Virus record (IMG/VR): IMGVR_UViG_3300045918_000038 | Location: 1-40,097 of that record | DNA from: a virus | Direction: 5' to 3' (one strand) | Length of the DNA stretch: 40,097 nucleotides | In this document: positions 22,711 to 29,832 of the stretch, piece after piece | Position numbering within the stretch: the stretch's first letter is position 1 | How the letters are laid out: every line of letters begins with the position of its first letter | Notes under the pieces: model-generated | The model's input: only the letters and a program-made list of their open reading frames with translations | Database searches by the model: none | What the model was told of the DNA's origin: nothing | Translations under genes and position numbers: made by a program

Positions 22711-22962
22711 CTACTGCCCTGTCATCATTCCACGGGGATCTGATGCAGGTAATGCGTCGGGTGTTACACCGGGTCGATTGTTTGGATTGAGAGGAGATGT
22801 AGGACGTGCACTGTTCATCTTCTCAAGAAAGTATTGTTGGAGAATGCGTAGTAGTTCTTCACTTTGTGCGCCTGGGTTGGCAAGCATTTTCTTGATTGCG
22901 TCCCATTGTGTCCCTGTTGTATCGGGTAACGCTGGTACTGGTTGTTGAATTGGCTGGTCCAT
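22711..22962 (-). CDS. Small Pro-rich late protein
   Basis: 83 residues, starting MDQPIQQPVPALPDTTGTQW. AGGAG precedes the ATG by seven bases. A central helix (LLRILQQYFLEKMNSA) is flanked by Pro/Asn-rich disordered ends. It is the last gene of the late operon as read on the minus strand, after the spanins, and is separated from them by an opposite-strand gene. Function unknown. Confidence 0.6.
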   Translation of the reverse strand: MDQPIQQPVPALPDTTGTQWDAIKKMLANPGAQSEELLRILQQYFLEKMNSARPTSPLNPNNRPGVTPDALPASDPRGMMTGQ

Positions 22963-22974
22963 TTGGAGACTCCT

Positions 22975-23208
22975 ATGTTCGTAAGAAACTTCTATCTTCT
23001 GGTATTCGCACCCGCGCTAATCATCATTGCGTTTCTGTTCGGGTTTGAACCATTCCTGATAATCTGCTCACTTATTGCATACGTCAACTATGGACATACA
23101 CAAGAGTGGTCGATATGGGGCTTTACATGGCGTTCAGTAGTTATCACAGAAACTCTGTACTTCGGAGTAATTTATGGTGAATACTACTTCCGACTCTGGC
23201 TCACTTAG
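22975..23208 (+). CDS. Antisense membrane protein within late operon
   Basis: 77 residues from ATG 22975 (GGAG seven bases upstream). Two to three hydrophobic segments: NFYLLVFAPALIIIAFLF, LIICSLIAYV and a C-terminal aromatic region (VVITETLYFGVIYGEYYF). It is the only plus-strand gene inside the late minus-strand block, and its 3' end overlaps the Rz gene by 8 bases tail to tail. It might be an extension of the early operon or a lysis/exclusion modulator; the function is not evident. Confidence 0.55.
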   Translation: MFVRNFYLLVFAPALIIIAFLFGFEPFLIICSLIAYVNYGHTQEWSIWGFTWRSVVITETLYFGVIYGEYYFRLWLT

Positions 23209-23686
23209 GCCAAGCATCTACTAGGGTTTGGGCATCGTTGGCGTGACCGTCAGCTTTTCCCGCCAAGTCGATATATCGTGCGCTGCACTGGAGGAATAAC
23301 TCTGAGAGGGGATCGGCGTAGTCAAGGCTGGGGGCGAGGGTAGCTGTACTCGATGTGAGCCTTGGTCTGGTGTAGTCGGATAGAGCAATCCGCAAGCGCT
23401 CAAGTTCAGCACTAGCAACATTAGTATCGCGGCGAATAGAAGCCTCACGGATACGCTGTGCTTTAGCTGCGTCACTTGCTTTCCGTTCCAGTTCCAGTGC
23501 TTGCTTTTGTGCGTCGGCATCGGCTTGAGCCATTGTGGTCTGGAGTTGGGCGATGTGTGTTTCATGTTTCTCTACCTCAAGTGTTAGGTTGCCATTTTCA
23601 AGTTTTAGCTTGCAGGATGTAGCGGATAAGGCAGCGACAATCGCCAGCCAAACCCACTTAGGAACCAGATCGAGTAGGACCATCAT
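23201..23686 (-). CDS. Rz-like inner-membrane spanin (i-spanin)
   Basis: 161 residues from ATG 23686 (GGAG nine bases upstream). An N-terminal membrane anchor (LVPKWVWLAIVAALSATS, 7-24) is followed by a long periplasmic coiled coil (about 30-110; AQKQALELERKASDAAKAQR). This is the layout of Rz proteins, which link to the outer-membrane lipoprotein Rz1 and fuse the membranes in the last step of lysis. The Rz1 gene is wholly nested in another frame of this gene. Confidence 0.8.
   Translation of the reverse strand: MMVLLDLVPKWVWLAIVAALSATSCKLKLENGNLTLEVEKHETHIAQLQTTMAQADADAQKQALELERKASDAAKAQRIREASIRRDTNVASAELERLRIALSDYTRPRLTSSTATLAPSLDYADPLSELFLQCSARYIDLAGKADGHANDAQTLVDAWPK
23221..23448 (-). 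CDS. Rz1-like outer-membrane spanin lipoprotein, nested in Rz
   Basis: 75 residues in a shifted frame inside the Rz gene. GTG at 23448 is chosen because it gives a compact signal peptide, MRLLFAAILMLLVLNLSAC, with an LSAC lipobox and lipid-attachment C19. The 57-residue mature part has ten prolines (LPSPPALTTPIPS, VTPTMPKP), typical of Rz1. A longer in-frame ORF begins upstream, but its extra residues are polar and would bury the signal. Nested Rz1 genes are known from lambda. No obvious Shine-Dalgarno is seen before the GTG. Confidence 0.75.
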   Translation of the reverse strand: MRLLFAAILMLLVLNLSACGLLYPTTPDQGSHRVQLPSPPALTTPIPSQSYSSSAAHDISTWREKLTVTPTMPKP

Positions 23687-23873
23687 GTTTAGGTACTCCG
23701 TATTTGTTGTCCATTGTGCCGCCTGCAATATAGGCACCCACGGTACCCGCTATAACCAGTGCATAGGTGCTACCAGCAGGGTCTAGTTTGCCGAACCATT
23801 GCAACACAGTAGTCATCATTCCAGCACCAATAGTGACCAAGAATCTCCGACCACCCATTGATGTAAAACTCAT
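23658..23873 (-). CDS. Putative holin (two membrane segments)
   Basis: 71 residues from ATG 23873 (ATGA overlap with the upstream stop). GRRFLVTIGAGMMTTVLQWF and STYALVIAGTVGAYIAGGTM are two membrane helices, and the whole matches the common small phage membrane protein of the G-x-x-F-x-x-T...GAYI-A-G pattern found in lysis cassettes. Its C-terminal 28 bases overlap the Rz start. A holin role is inferred from context. Confidence 0.65.
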   Translation of the reverse strand: MSFTSMGGRRFLVTIGAGMMTTVLQWFGKLDPAGSTYALVIAGTVGAYIAGGTMDNKYGVPKHDGPTRSGS

Positions 23874-24079
23874 AGTGACCCCCATCCTGTTGGCTCGGTT
23901 TCTTGAAAATCAGGACTGTATGCCCGTGCCAACATCCTGAATCCCTTGGCTATTCCATTAGCTTCCCAGAGTCTTCCCTGCAACTTGTACTGGCGGTATT
24001 TATCACCCATATTGCGCAGCACGAGGCGCACCTCTGGCGGGATCTCGGGCTGGTTGAAGTCATAGTCCAGAAGGCTCAC
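23870..24079 (-). CDS. Small lysis-cassette protein, unknown
   Basis: 69 residues, MSLLDYDFNQPEIPPEVRLV onward, helical and charged without membrane segment. It is coupled to the endolysin upstream and the putative holin downstream by 4-base overlaps. Not recognised. Confidence 0.65.
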   Translation of the reverse strand: MSLLDYDFNQPEIPPEVRLVLRNMGDKYRQYKLQGRLWEANGIAKGFRMLARAYSPDFQETEPTGWGSL

Positions 24080-24486
24080 GGCAGGAAAGTACGGTTACCA
24101 GAGTGAGGGGCACGGGTTGTCAGGTGACACCAACCAGGCGTAGCGTTAGGGTGTTCACGATAAAGCTGGTACTGTGCCAGGATGGTGTCGTTCAGCACAT
24201 CATCAAGTGAGTTCTGAGGATCATAGATATCAACACCAAGACCTTCTTTGTGGCTTGAGTTAGAAGCACCCTGTGGACAACTCTGTGGACGGAACCCACC
24301 AAATGTCTCACCACTGACCTGTGAACCAGTATTCGGGTTCACTTCTGGGATGATCTCGTACCGGGTAGTCATCTCCTCCAAGAGAGCATTGACCTGAAGT
24401 AGGAGGTGATCAGCATTGTCAAGCCGTTCTAGCGTCCAATCAGGACTGCAACCGTGGGGACCAATATACTCCTCAATGGTGATCAT
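24076..24486 (-). CDS. Endolysin, M15-type peptidase
   Basis: 136 residues from ATG 24486, which overlaps the upstream stop (ATGA); the longer in-frame ORF is not needed. M15 zinc-peptidase motifs: GGFRP (63-67), SSHKEGLGVDIYD (77-89, H79 and D86) and WCHL (119-122, H121). This subfamily (peptidase M15_3-like, as in T5-type endolysins) cuts peptide crosslinks of peptidoglycan. No signal peptide, so release depends on a holin. Confidence 0.9.
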   Translation of the reverse strand: MITIEEYIGPHGCSPDWTLERLDNADHLLLQVNALLEEMTTRYEIIPEVNPNTGSQVSGETFGGFRPQSCPQGASNSSHKEGLGVDIYDPQNSLDDVLNDTILAQYQLYREHPNATPGWCHLTTRAPHSGNRTFLP

Positions 24487-24725
24487 GGCTTGTACCCGTG
24501 AGCAGCCGCCCACTCTTTGCAGATATAGAAAATACCCAGTAACGCAGCCCATGCTAAGCCGGATAGAGTCTTTTCAATGATGGCCTGACGCAGTGCGATC
24601 TGCTGCTCCTGCTTCCTTATAAGCTGACGAATTGCTGTTACTTCTTCTTCAGTCAATACAGTGATATGGGTCTGGATTGCAGCCGCAATATCCAAGCTAA
24701 ACTGTTGGCGTTCTTCGGGTGTCAT
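24483..24725 (-). CDS. Putative holin-like single-pass membrane protein
   Basis: 80 residues. A helical, charged N-terminal region (MTPEERQQFSLDIAAAIQTH) is followed by a membrane helix near residues 53-69 (TLSGLAWAALLGIFYIC). The pattern matches a common lysis-cassette protein of burkholderial phages. It could be the holin or an antiholin. Coupled by ATGA overlaps to the membrane gene upstream and the endolysin downstream. Confidence 0.65.
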   Translation of the reverse strand: MTPEERQQFSLDIAAAIQTHITVLTEEEVTAIRQLIRKQEQQIALRQAIIEKTLSGLAWAALLGIFYICKEWAAAHGYKP

Positions 24726-25045
24726 CAGCAGTGCGCTCCAGTTGGGTCAAGTTCATTTAGCAGCCCACAAACAAAGTCTGCGGTTTGGCGTTTGAATCCA
24801 ATCTCGGTTTTGCGGTAGTCCTCGAACCGTGTGGAGATAGTCCACGCACCTTTTGGAGGTAGGCCAAACAACACGAGTAGCACGGTGTAGTTCAACGCTA
24901 CATCGATCAATGTGAAGGTGACCAAAGGAACTGCAAAGATGAATTTGTTGGTGAATGACAGCGTGCCTTTTTGCCACTGGCGGTAGACACCAACGCAGAG
25001 CGCAAAGCCGTAATAGAAGGCGATTAGGTAAGCGACGACTATCAT
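24725..25045 (-). CDS. Membrane protein of lysis cassette
   Basis: 106 residues. Two membrane segments (VVAYLIAFYYGFALCVGVY, 3-21, and AVPLVTFTLIDVALNYTVLL, about 38-57) and a cytoplasmic tail ending LLNELDPTGAHC, a C-terminal signature (LDP-G-HC) shared by phage proteins of unknown function located before holins. It may modulate lysis timing. Confidence 0.65.
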   Translation of the reverse strand: MIVVAYLIAFYYGFALCVGVYRQWQKGTLSFTNKFIFAVPLVTFTLIDVALNYTVLLVLFGLPPKGAWTISTRFEDYRKTEIGFKRQTADFVCGLLNELDPTGAHC

Positions 25046-25048
25046 GGT

Positions 25049-25996
25049 CTATTCAACAAGTATATTCCAAGACCCACCATCAAAAGTATCGGAGCCATTG
25101 ATGGAAATGATACGGAGATAATCCAGCACACCAGCAAGTTGTAATTTACCACCTAGCGTTATGGTCATCACTACGTTAGCAGAACTGCCTACAACCCCAG
25201 AAGCCACCCATAGATTACTACCCATGTGATGGAGTGTAATAACCCCACTGAATATGAATAGGGCGCTATCAGCATTGAAGTCAAACCCCGATGCAGAGGC
25301 TGTAGCCGATGGACCACCCGCATATACCCGACCTGTTGCACCGTCATACCCAGAGGTGGTGGCTGACCCGCCTGTGCCAAGCTGGAGTCTCCAGCCAGAC
25401 GATCCGTTTGTAGTAACACTATTGATCATCACTGTGATCTTCTTAGCCCAGCTTGGGATACCCGATATGCTGTATGACGCAGCACCTGAAGTAGATGCAG
25501 TAGACCCCAGAGTCGGAGGCTGTGACAGCATCGTTGGTGTCACTCCTCCCGTAGCTACACCCAAGGCTCCGCTTGCCAGTGTTAGCGATGCACCTGGGGT
25601 AATCTCCTCAATAGCACCAGTGGATGCGGTAGTGCGACCAAGGATCTTCCCTGTACTCAGGGTGAGTCCCGAAGCAGTCGCAGCACCAGAAGTGGCATAA
25701 CTACCCGAAGCCTGCGCACCGAGTGCGGTACGTGCGGTAGCAGCATCTACGGCAACGAATACAGCATCACCCACCGTAGTGGACCCGAGCGCAGTACGTG
25801 CAGTAGCCGCAGTAGACGACCCCGTACCACCATTGGCGATAGGGGTTACAGTGGAACTATCATACTTGCTACCGATAGCTGTAGAGATAGCCGTGAACTC
25901 AGCATCAATCTCAGTACCCTTCACCAGCTTGGATGGATTACCCGTTAGGAGTGAGTCCTTTGCCGTGAAATTCGTAGCCTTAGTGTAATTTGTCAT
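25049..25996 (-). CDS. Tail fibre protein
   Basis: 315 residues. The opening MTNYTKATNFTAKDSLLTGN and the ANGGTGSSTAATARTALG repeats (about 53-71, with ARTALG again at 66-71 and 87-92) are typical of phage tail fibres. The C-terminal half (about 160-315) is beta-rich and probably forms the receptor-binding trimer. Overlaps the nozzle stop by 4 bases. Confidence 0.8.
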   Translation of the reverse strand: MTNYTKATNFTAKDSLLTGNPSKLVKGTEIDAEFTAISTAIGSKYDSSTVTPIANGGTGSSTAATARTALGSTTVGDAVFVAVDAATARTALGAQASGSYATSGAATASGLTLSTGKILGRTTASTGAIEEITPGASLTLASGALGVATGGVTPTMLSQPPTLGSTASTSGAASYSISGIPSWAKKITVMINSVTTNGSSGWRLQLGTGGSATTSGYDGATGRVYAGGPSATASASGFDFNADSALFIFSGVITLHHMGSNLWVASGVVGSSANVVMTITLGGKLQLAGVLDYLRIISINGSDTFDGGSWNILVE

Positions 25997-27540
25997 TTAT
26001 ATGCACCGTCTTTTGTGAAAATATCAATCCGTTGAATAGATATTTGGCTACCGTTTACATCGCACTCAGTACCCATCTGGATTACTTTTCCGCTACCACC
26101 TACATTGCAGTTCACGGCACCGACTACCAAGCTGGCAGTATATTCTGCAATACCGTATTCAGCAATACCATACTCAGCACGGGCACCTTGTGATGGAATA
26201 GTAGTTTGTGCTGAATGAGCCTGACCCACATAGTCAAACCCCCACTTATAAGTAATCACCTGACTGGCAGCACCATATATTGTATTGCTGATTTTCTTCA
26301 GGATACTCTGACGAATGGGGTCACCGAAGTCAAGCCATGATGTGTAGTAACTCATACGGTAGGTTGACCCATTATCTTGGTATCCGGTATGCCGACTCAC
26401 TGAGCCTGCCTGACCCAGATAAAGGGATCGGTCCATTGAGTAGCAGTAGCACCGAGGTACTAATGATGTCCATGTGGTTGCCCGTGCAGACCCATCTGGC
26501 ATCGGTGCGCGTAGGTCGAAGCAGTAGGTGATCTGGGAGGTGATAAATGTCAGAAGGTAGAACGAATCAATAGGTGAGTAGACTGCCTTGATGGTGGTGG
26601 CACTGTTCTCATTGACAACATACTTTAGGACATCATCGTTCACCATCCGACTCATTACGGTCATAGGTGCAGACTTCTCTTGGATAGTACGAGCGATAGA
26701 CCGCACACCACCCGATGACAGGAATACCACATCATCAGGAGTGTTCTGAATCGTATCCCGACCAATACAGCCGCAATTGCTAATTGAGTCTGAGAGTGTC
26801 ATCGTGGAGGGGTCTTTGGCACCTGTATAAATCAGAATCTGTTTGGAGCCGAAAATGTACAGAAAATTATTATGTACTGCCAGTCCAACAATCTCATCAC
26901 CGCCCTGGGGCCAAACTCCATACAGGTTCAATGATCCAGCAGTACCCGCAGTCCACTTCTGGAATGTCAAGGTATCGGTCCATGTGAGCGTGTTCTTATC
27001 CGTTGATGTACTCGCAGCCCAGATACGCCCATACGCAGAGATAGCACAGTTGGCTTGTGGGACAGTACCGCTATAGGTAGGGTGTTCACTAAGTCTACGG
27101 AACGCAGTAGTAGATAACGCCGTGTCATAGATCAGTGGGTCATAACCTTCTTGGAAGAACAGCAGTGCACTATTCAGCATACAGGTCTGCCAGTTGTTAG
27201 CTGAGATCGTAGGTGCTACACCGCCACCACCATAGGTCAATGTAGTCAGGGTGGTCCCTACCAGTTTGAACAGTTTCCCGTTACCCGCGGCTACGATAGT
27301 CTTGGCACCCGCTGCGTCGATATGCTCACCAATACACTCGATATTGTTGCTACCGAGATCGACGTTGGTGGTGTGAGCAGGTAACCAGCCCTTACGTGAG
27401 CCGACCCGTCCAAACTTGTCAATGATGCAGTTGTTCGCTTCCAGTGCGAACTTGCTGTCCATGTCAACAGGTGCGTCCTGGGTGTTCAGCCCCGCGAAGC
27501 CCGGTGCTGTGATCGAGAAGGTATGGGAAGGCTGCGCCAT
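25993..27540 (-). CDS. Tail nozzle / tubular protein B-like
   Basis: 515 residues from ATG 27540, which overlaps the adaptor stop (TAATG). The opening FSITAPGFAGLNTQDAPVDM and CIIDKFGRVGSRKGW matches podovirus tail tubular or stabilisation proteins with a beta-propeller-like core (GRIWAASTSTDKNTLTW, HNNFLYIFGSKQILIYTGA). It probably forms the tail nozzle below the adaptor ring. Confidence 0.8.
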   Translation of the reverse strand: MAQPSHTFSITAPGFAGLNTQDAPVDMDSKFALEANNCIIDKFGRVGSRKGWLPAHTTNVDLGSNNIECIGEHIDAAGAKTIVAAGNGKLFKLVGTTLTTLTYGGGGVAPTISANNWQTCMLNSALLFFQEGYDPLIYDTALSTTAFRRLSEHPTYSGTVPQANCAISAYGRIWAASTSTDKNTLTWTDTLTFQKWTAGTAGSLNLYGVWPQGGDEIVGLAVHNNFLYIFGSKQILIYTGAKDPSTMTLSDSISNCGCIGRDTIQNTPDDVVFLSSGGVRSIARTIQEKSAPMTVMSRMVNDDVLKYVVNENSATTIKAVYSPIDSFYLLTFITSQITYCFDLRAPMPDGSARATTWTSLVPRCYCYSMDRSLYLGQAGSVSRHTGYQDNGSTYRMSYYTSWLDFGDPIRQSILKKISNTIYGAASQVITYKWGFDYVGQAHSAQTTIPSQGARAEYGIAEYGIAEYTASLVVGAVNCNVGGSGKVIQMGTECDVNGSQISIQRIDIFTKDGAYK

Positions 27541-28232
27541 TAGGTCGCATCCCAAACATCGTATTCCTCAGATCGGGTCTGCTCAATAGCAATGCGATCA
27601 GCCAGAAGACCTTTGTAAAGTCCATAAGCCTCACTAGAGGACAACCCACCATCCTCACCGCGCTCCACCAGGGCACGGGCAAAGGCACCTGCCACCACAG
27701 GCTCTGATGGGACTAGGATAATGTCCGAATCAGCACTCAGGTCAATCTGAGGCACATTCATATTGACCATCAGGTCGAATGTCGCACTGGGGTTAGGCCA
27801 GATTGCCACAATACCATCAGTACCGTTGTTCCCATACCATGCGTACCACGCTGGGGCAGCACTGACTACACTACTTGCCATCTGCTCCCGTTGCAGCAGA
27901 TCACCATAGGCAACCCGACGCACGGGGTGCTTATACCCATTGCTGACGTTGTTGATAAATACATTCTTGAACCGGGTACCCGACCCAGGCACTGTGTACC
28001 GGGTAGTACCGGGTGTGAGGGTGATGGGGATAGAGGATGTCAGAGCATCCCAGTCCCATGCTTCCTCAACCTGCTTCTTAGCATCGTTGACGTAGAGGCC
28101 AATCATCTTGGAATAGCTGGTCTGAGCCACAGTCGTCACAGGGTCTTCACGCAGTCGCGCTAACACCTCATTGACCATACTCAGGTAACTACCCGATGAT
28201 GTACTAGATGGAGGGGTTAAAACAATGGTCAT
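27540..28232 (-). CDS. Head-tail adaptor (gp4/gp11-like)
   Basis: 230 residues. SMVNEVLARLREDPVTTVAQ followed by YVNDAKKQVEEAWDWDAL is a clear adaptor signature of podoviruses (P22 gp4/T7 gp11 family): a ring that seals the portal and binds the nozzle. It precedes the nozzle gene, as usual. Confidence 0.85.
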   Translation of the reverse strand: MTIVLTPPSSTSSGSYLSMVNEVLARLREDPVTTVAQTSYSKMIGLYVNDAKKQVEEAWDWDALTSSIPITLTPGTTRYTVPGSGTRFKNVFINNVSNGYKHPVRRVAYGDLLQREQMASSVVSAAPAWYAWYGNNGTDGIVAIWPNPSATFDLMVNMNVPQIDLSADSDIILVPSEPVVAGAFARALVERGEDGGLSSSEAYGLYKGLLADRIAIEQTRSEEYDVWDAT

Positions 28233-28235
28233 GTA

Positions 28236-28307
28236 TTACCTTGAGAACTGAGTAGCCAGCAGATAGATTGCAAGCACGATGAAGGCTAGGCGTAGTGCGT
28301 AGGTCAT
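28236..28307 (-). CDS. Tiny membrane peptide (23 aa)
   Basis: MTYALRLAFIVLAIYLLATQ, then FSR. One hydrophobic helix filling the gap between the spike and adaptor genes. Stop at 28236-28238. No clear ribosome site, so coding status is uncertain. Confidence 0.4.
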   Translation of the reverse strand: MTYALRLAFIVLAIYLLATQFSR

Positions 28308-28311
28308 GGGG

Positions 28312-29832
28312 TTACAGACCGAGCTTTGTAAGATTCACACAAATAGGGCGATTTACTTCAAAGTAACCCGTACCAGAAGCAAAGAAATTCAAATTCACAT
28401 TTGTTCCTGATGCAATGGTCACTATTTGTTGCAGCGTGTATGAATCCCCGGTTGCCCCACCCTTTTCACCGAACATTGGCTGCAATGAGCCAACAGTTGC
28501 TATGCCTGTGAAATAGGTGTTATTTGTCATCGACTGCGAAGCATCAACCCATCGGTATTTGCAGCCTACAAATAACCTATCGCCAGCAGTCCAGCCAAGA
28601 CTTGCAAGTGACACCGCAGTTGGAGTAAATCCAACGTTAGTGCCTGCTGTGATCGCACAGCGTTGCCATGAGCCAAAATCATTTGCATCGGGTGGCTGTA
28701 CTGTATAAGTGCCACCTGTTCCGCTTGCAAACCATCCAGTTGCAGGAGGCCCACCAGCAAAAGAAATAGCATTTGAAACAAATCCGCTAGCATCAGCAGC
28801 AGTGTCCGTATATGCCAGAAGTGGAGATGCCTGTTCTGCCCCATTCATCACAGCATAGATTGCATCAGCCACCGCATTTTGTGCAACCGTGTTGGGATGA
28901 ACTGCATCAGCAAAATACCCTGTTGCAAATGCACCGGTAGCTTGCGCCATTAGTGGCCAAACGTCTATGTGAACAATCCCATTAAAACGGCAGTATAGTT
29001 TTCGCCAGATATTGTGCTGTACGTACCTGGGGACATTTCCTGCGGTGTTTGTTGGAGGTAATGATAGGTCAATTACTTGAACACCTTTTCCTCTTAAGTA
29101 CGCCCATATAGCGATTGCATTAGTACGCAAAGTGGCCTCAGCAACGCTCTGAGAGATGTCGTTTACACCGAATTGGGTAATGACAGTTTTTGCACCAGAT
29201 GCAACTACGGCAGCAAGTCGCGCATAAATCTGGTCTGATCGTTCCCCCGCTACCCCGAAATTACCGCAGTCTACAAATCTGCCACCAGACTTGAACAATA
29301 GCTTGTAGTAGTGCGAGTTTCCATTTGCAGTAGCGGCTGTGATGCTGTCACCAACACCAGCGACGAGCATTGTTCGAGTCTGGCGAATATTGAAAGATTC
29401 ACTGTTCGGCCCCACCAACCCAGTAACGTTGCCACTACCGTCAACCGAGTAAGACGCGACATTGCGCCCTGCAAGCGTCATCGTCGTTGCAGCTACCGTT
29501 GTTGAGTTGGTAGTAGTCGCGTTAACAGTCGTTGCAGTCAGCGTAGTAGCACTAATCGCATTCGCATTAGCAGGGTCATCGAGCAGGATATCGGTGATCG
29601 TCTGTGTCGAGTACCCACTAGCTGTGATAGATAGGGTGTATCGACCATCAGCAGCGTAGAAGCTAAACGAGCCATTTACATCTGTACCTATAGGGTTTGA
29701 TGCAGGAGTGGTGCCAGCAGAATCAGAGTAGACACTAGCAAGGGTTGTGGTACCGTAGGTATAGACGGATACCGTAGCACCCGCGATAGGTCGCCCAGTA
29801 GGTGAGAGAATAGTATCAAAGTATTTCTGCAT
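28312..29832 (-). CDS. Tail spike with SGNH/GDSL hydrolase domain
   Basis: 506 residues. N-terminal carboxypeptidase-regulatory-like domain (MQKYFDTILSPTGRPIAGAT through 85), a Thr/Asn-rich connector (93-118), then an SGNH hydrolase domain: GDS (161-163), G193 (NFGVAGERS), GVND (222-225) and DAVH (309-312) form blocks I, II, III and V with Ser, Asp and His. A C-terminal beta-rich domain follows (about 340-506). It probably de-acetylates or cleaves host surface polysaccharide during adsorption. Start overlaps the upstream stop (TAATG). Confidence 0.88.
   Translation of the reverse strand: MQKYFDTILSPTGRPIAGATVSVYTYGTTTLASVYSDSAGTTPASNPIGTDVNGSFSFYAADGRYTLSITASGYSTQTITDILLDDPANANAISATTLTATTVNATTTNSTTVAATTMTLAGRNVASYSVDGSGNVTGLVGPNSESFNIRQTRTMLVAGVGDSITAATANGNSHYYKLLFKSGGRFVDCGNFGVAGERSDQIYARLAAVVASGAKTVITQFGVNDISQSVAEATLRTNAIAIWAYLRGKGVQVIDLSLPPTNTAGNVPRYVQHNIWRKLYCRFNGIVHIDVWPLMAQATGAFATGYFADAVHPNTVAQNAVADAIYAVMNGAEQASPLLAYTDTAADASGFVSNAISFAGGPPATGWFASGTGGTYTVQPPDANDFGSWQRCAITAGTNVGFTPTAVSLASLGWTAGDRLFVGCKYRWVDASQSMTNNTYFTGIATVGSLQPMFGEKGGATGDSYTLQQIVTIASGTNVNLNFFASGTGYFEVNRPICVNLTKLGL

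Noticed and set aside
24487-24552. 22-residue extension of the endolysin
   Set aside because: Lies inside the upstream membrane gene; the ATG at 24486 has the ATGA coupling seen throughout and leaves the M15 domain intact.
25254-25700. Plus-strand ORF rich in Pro, Val and Ala
   Set aside because: Antisense shadow of the tail fibre gene.
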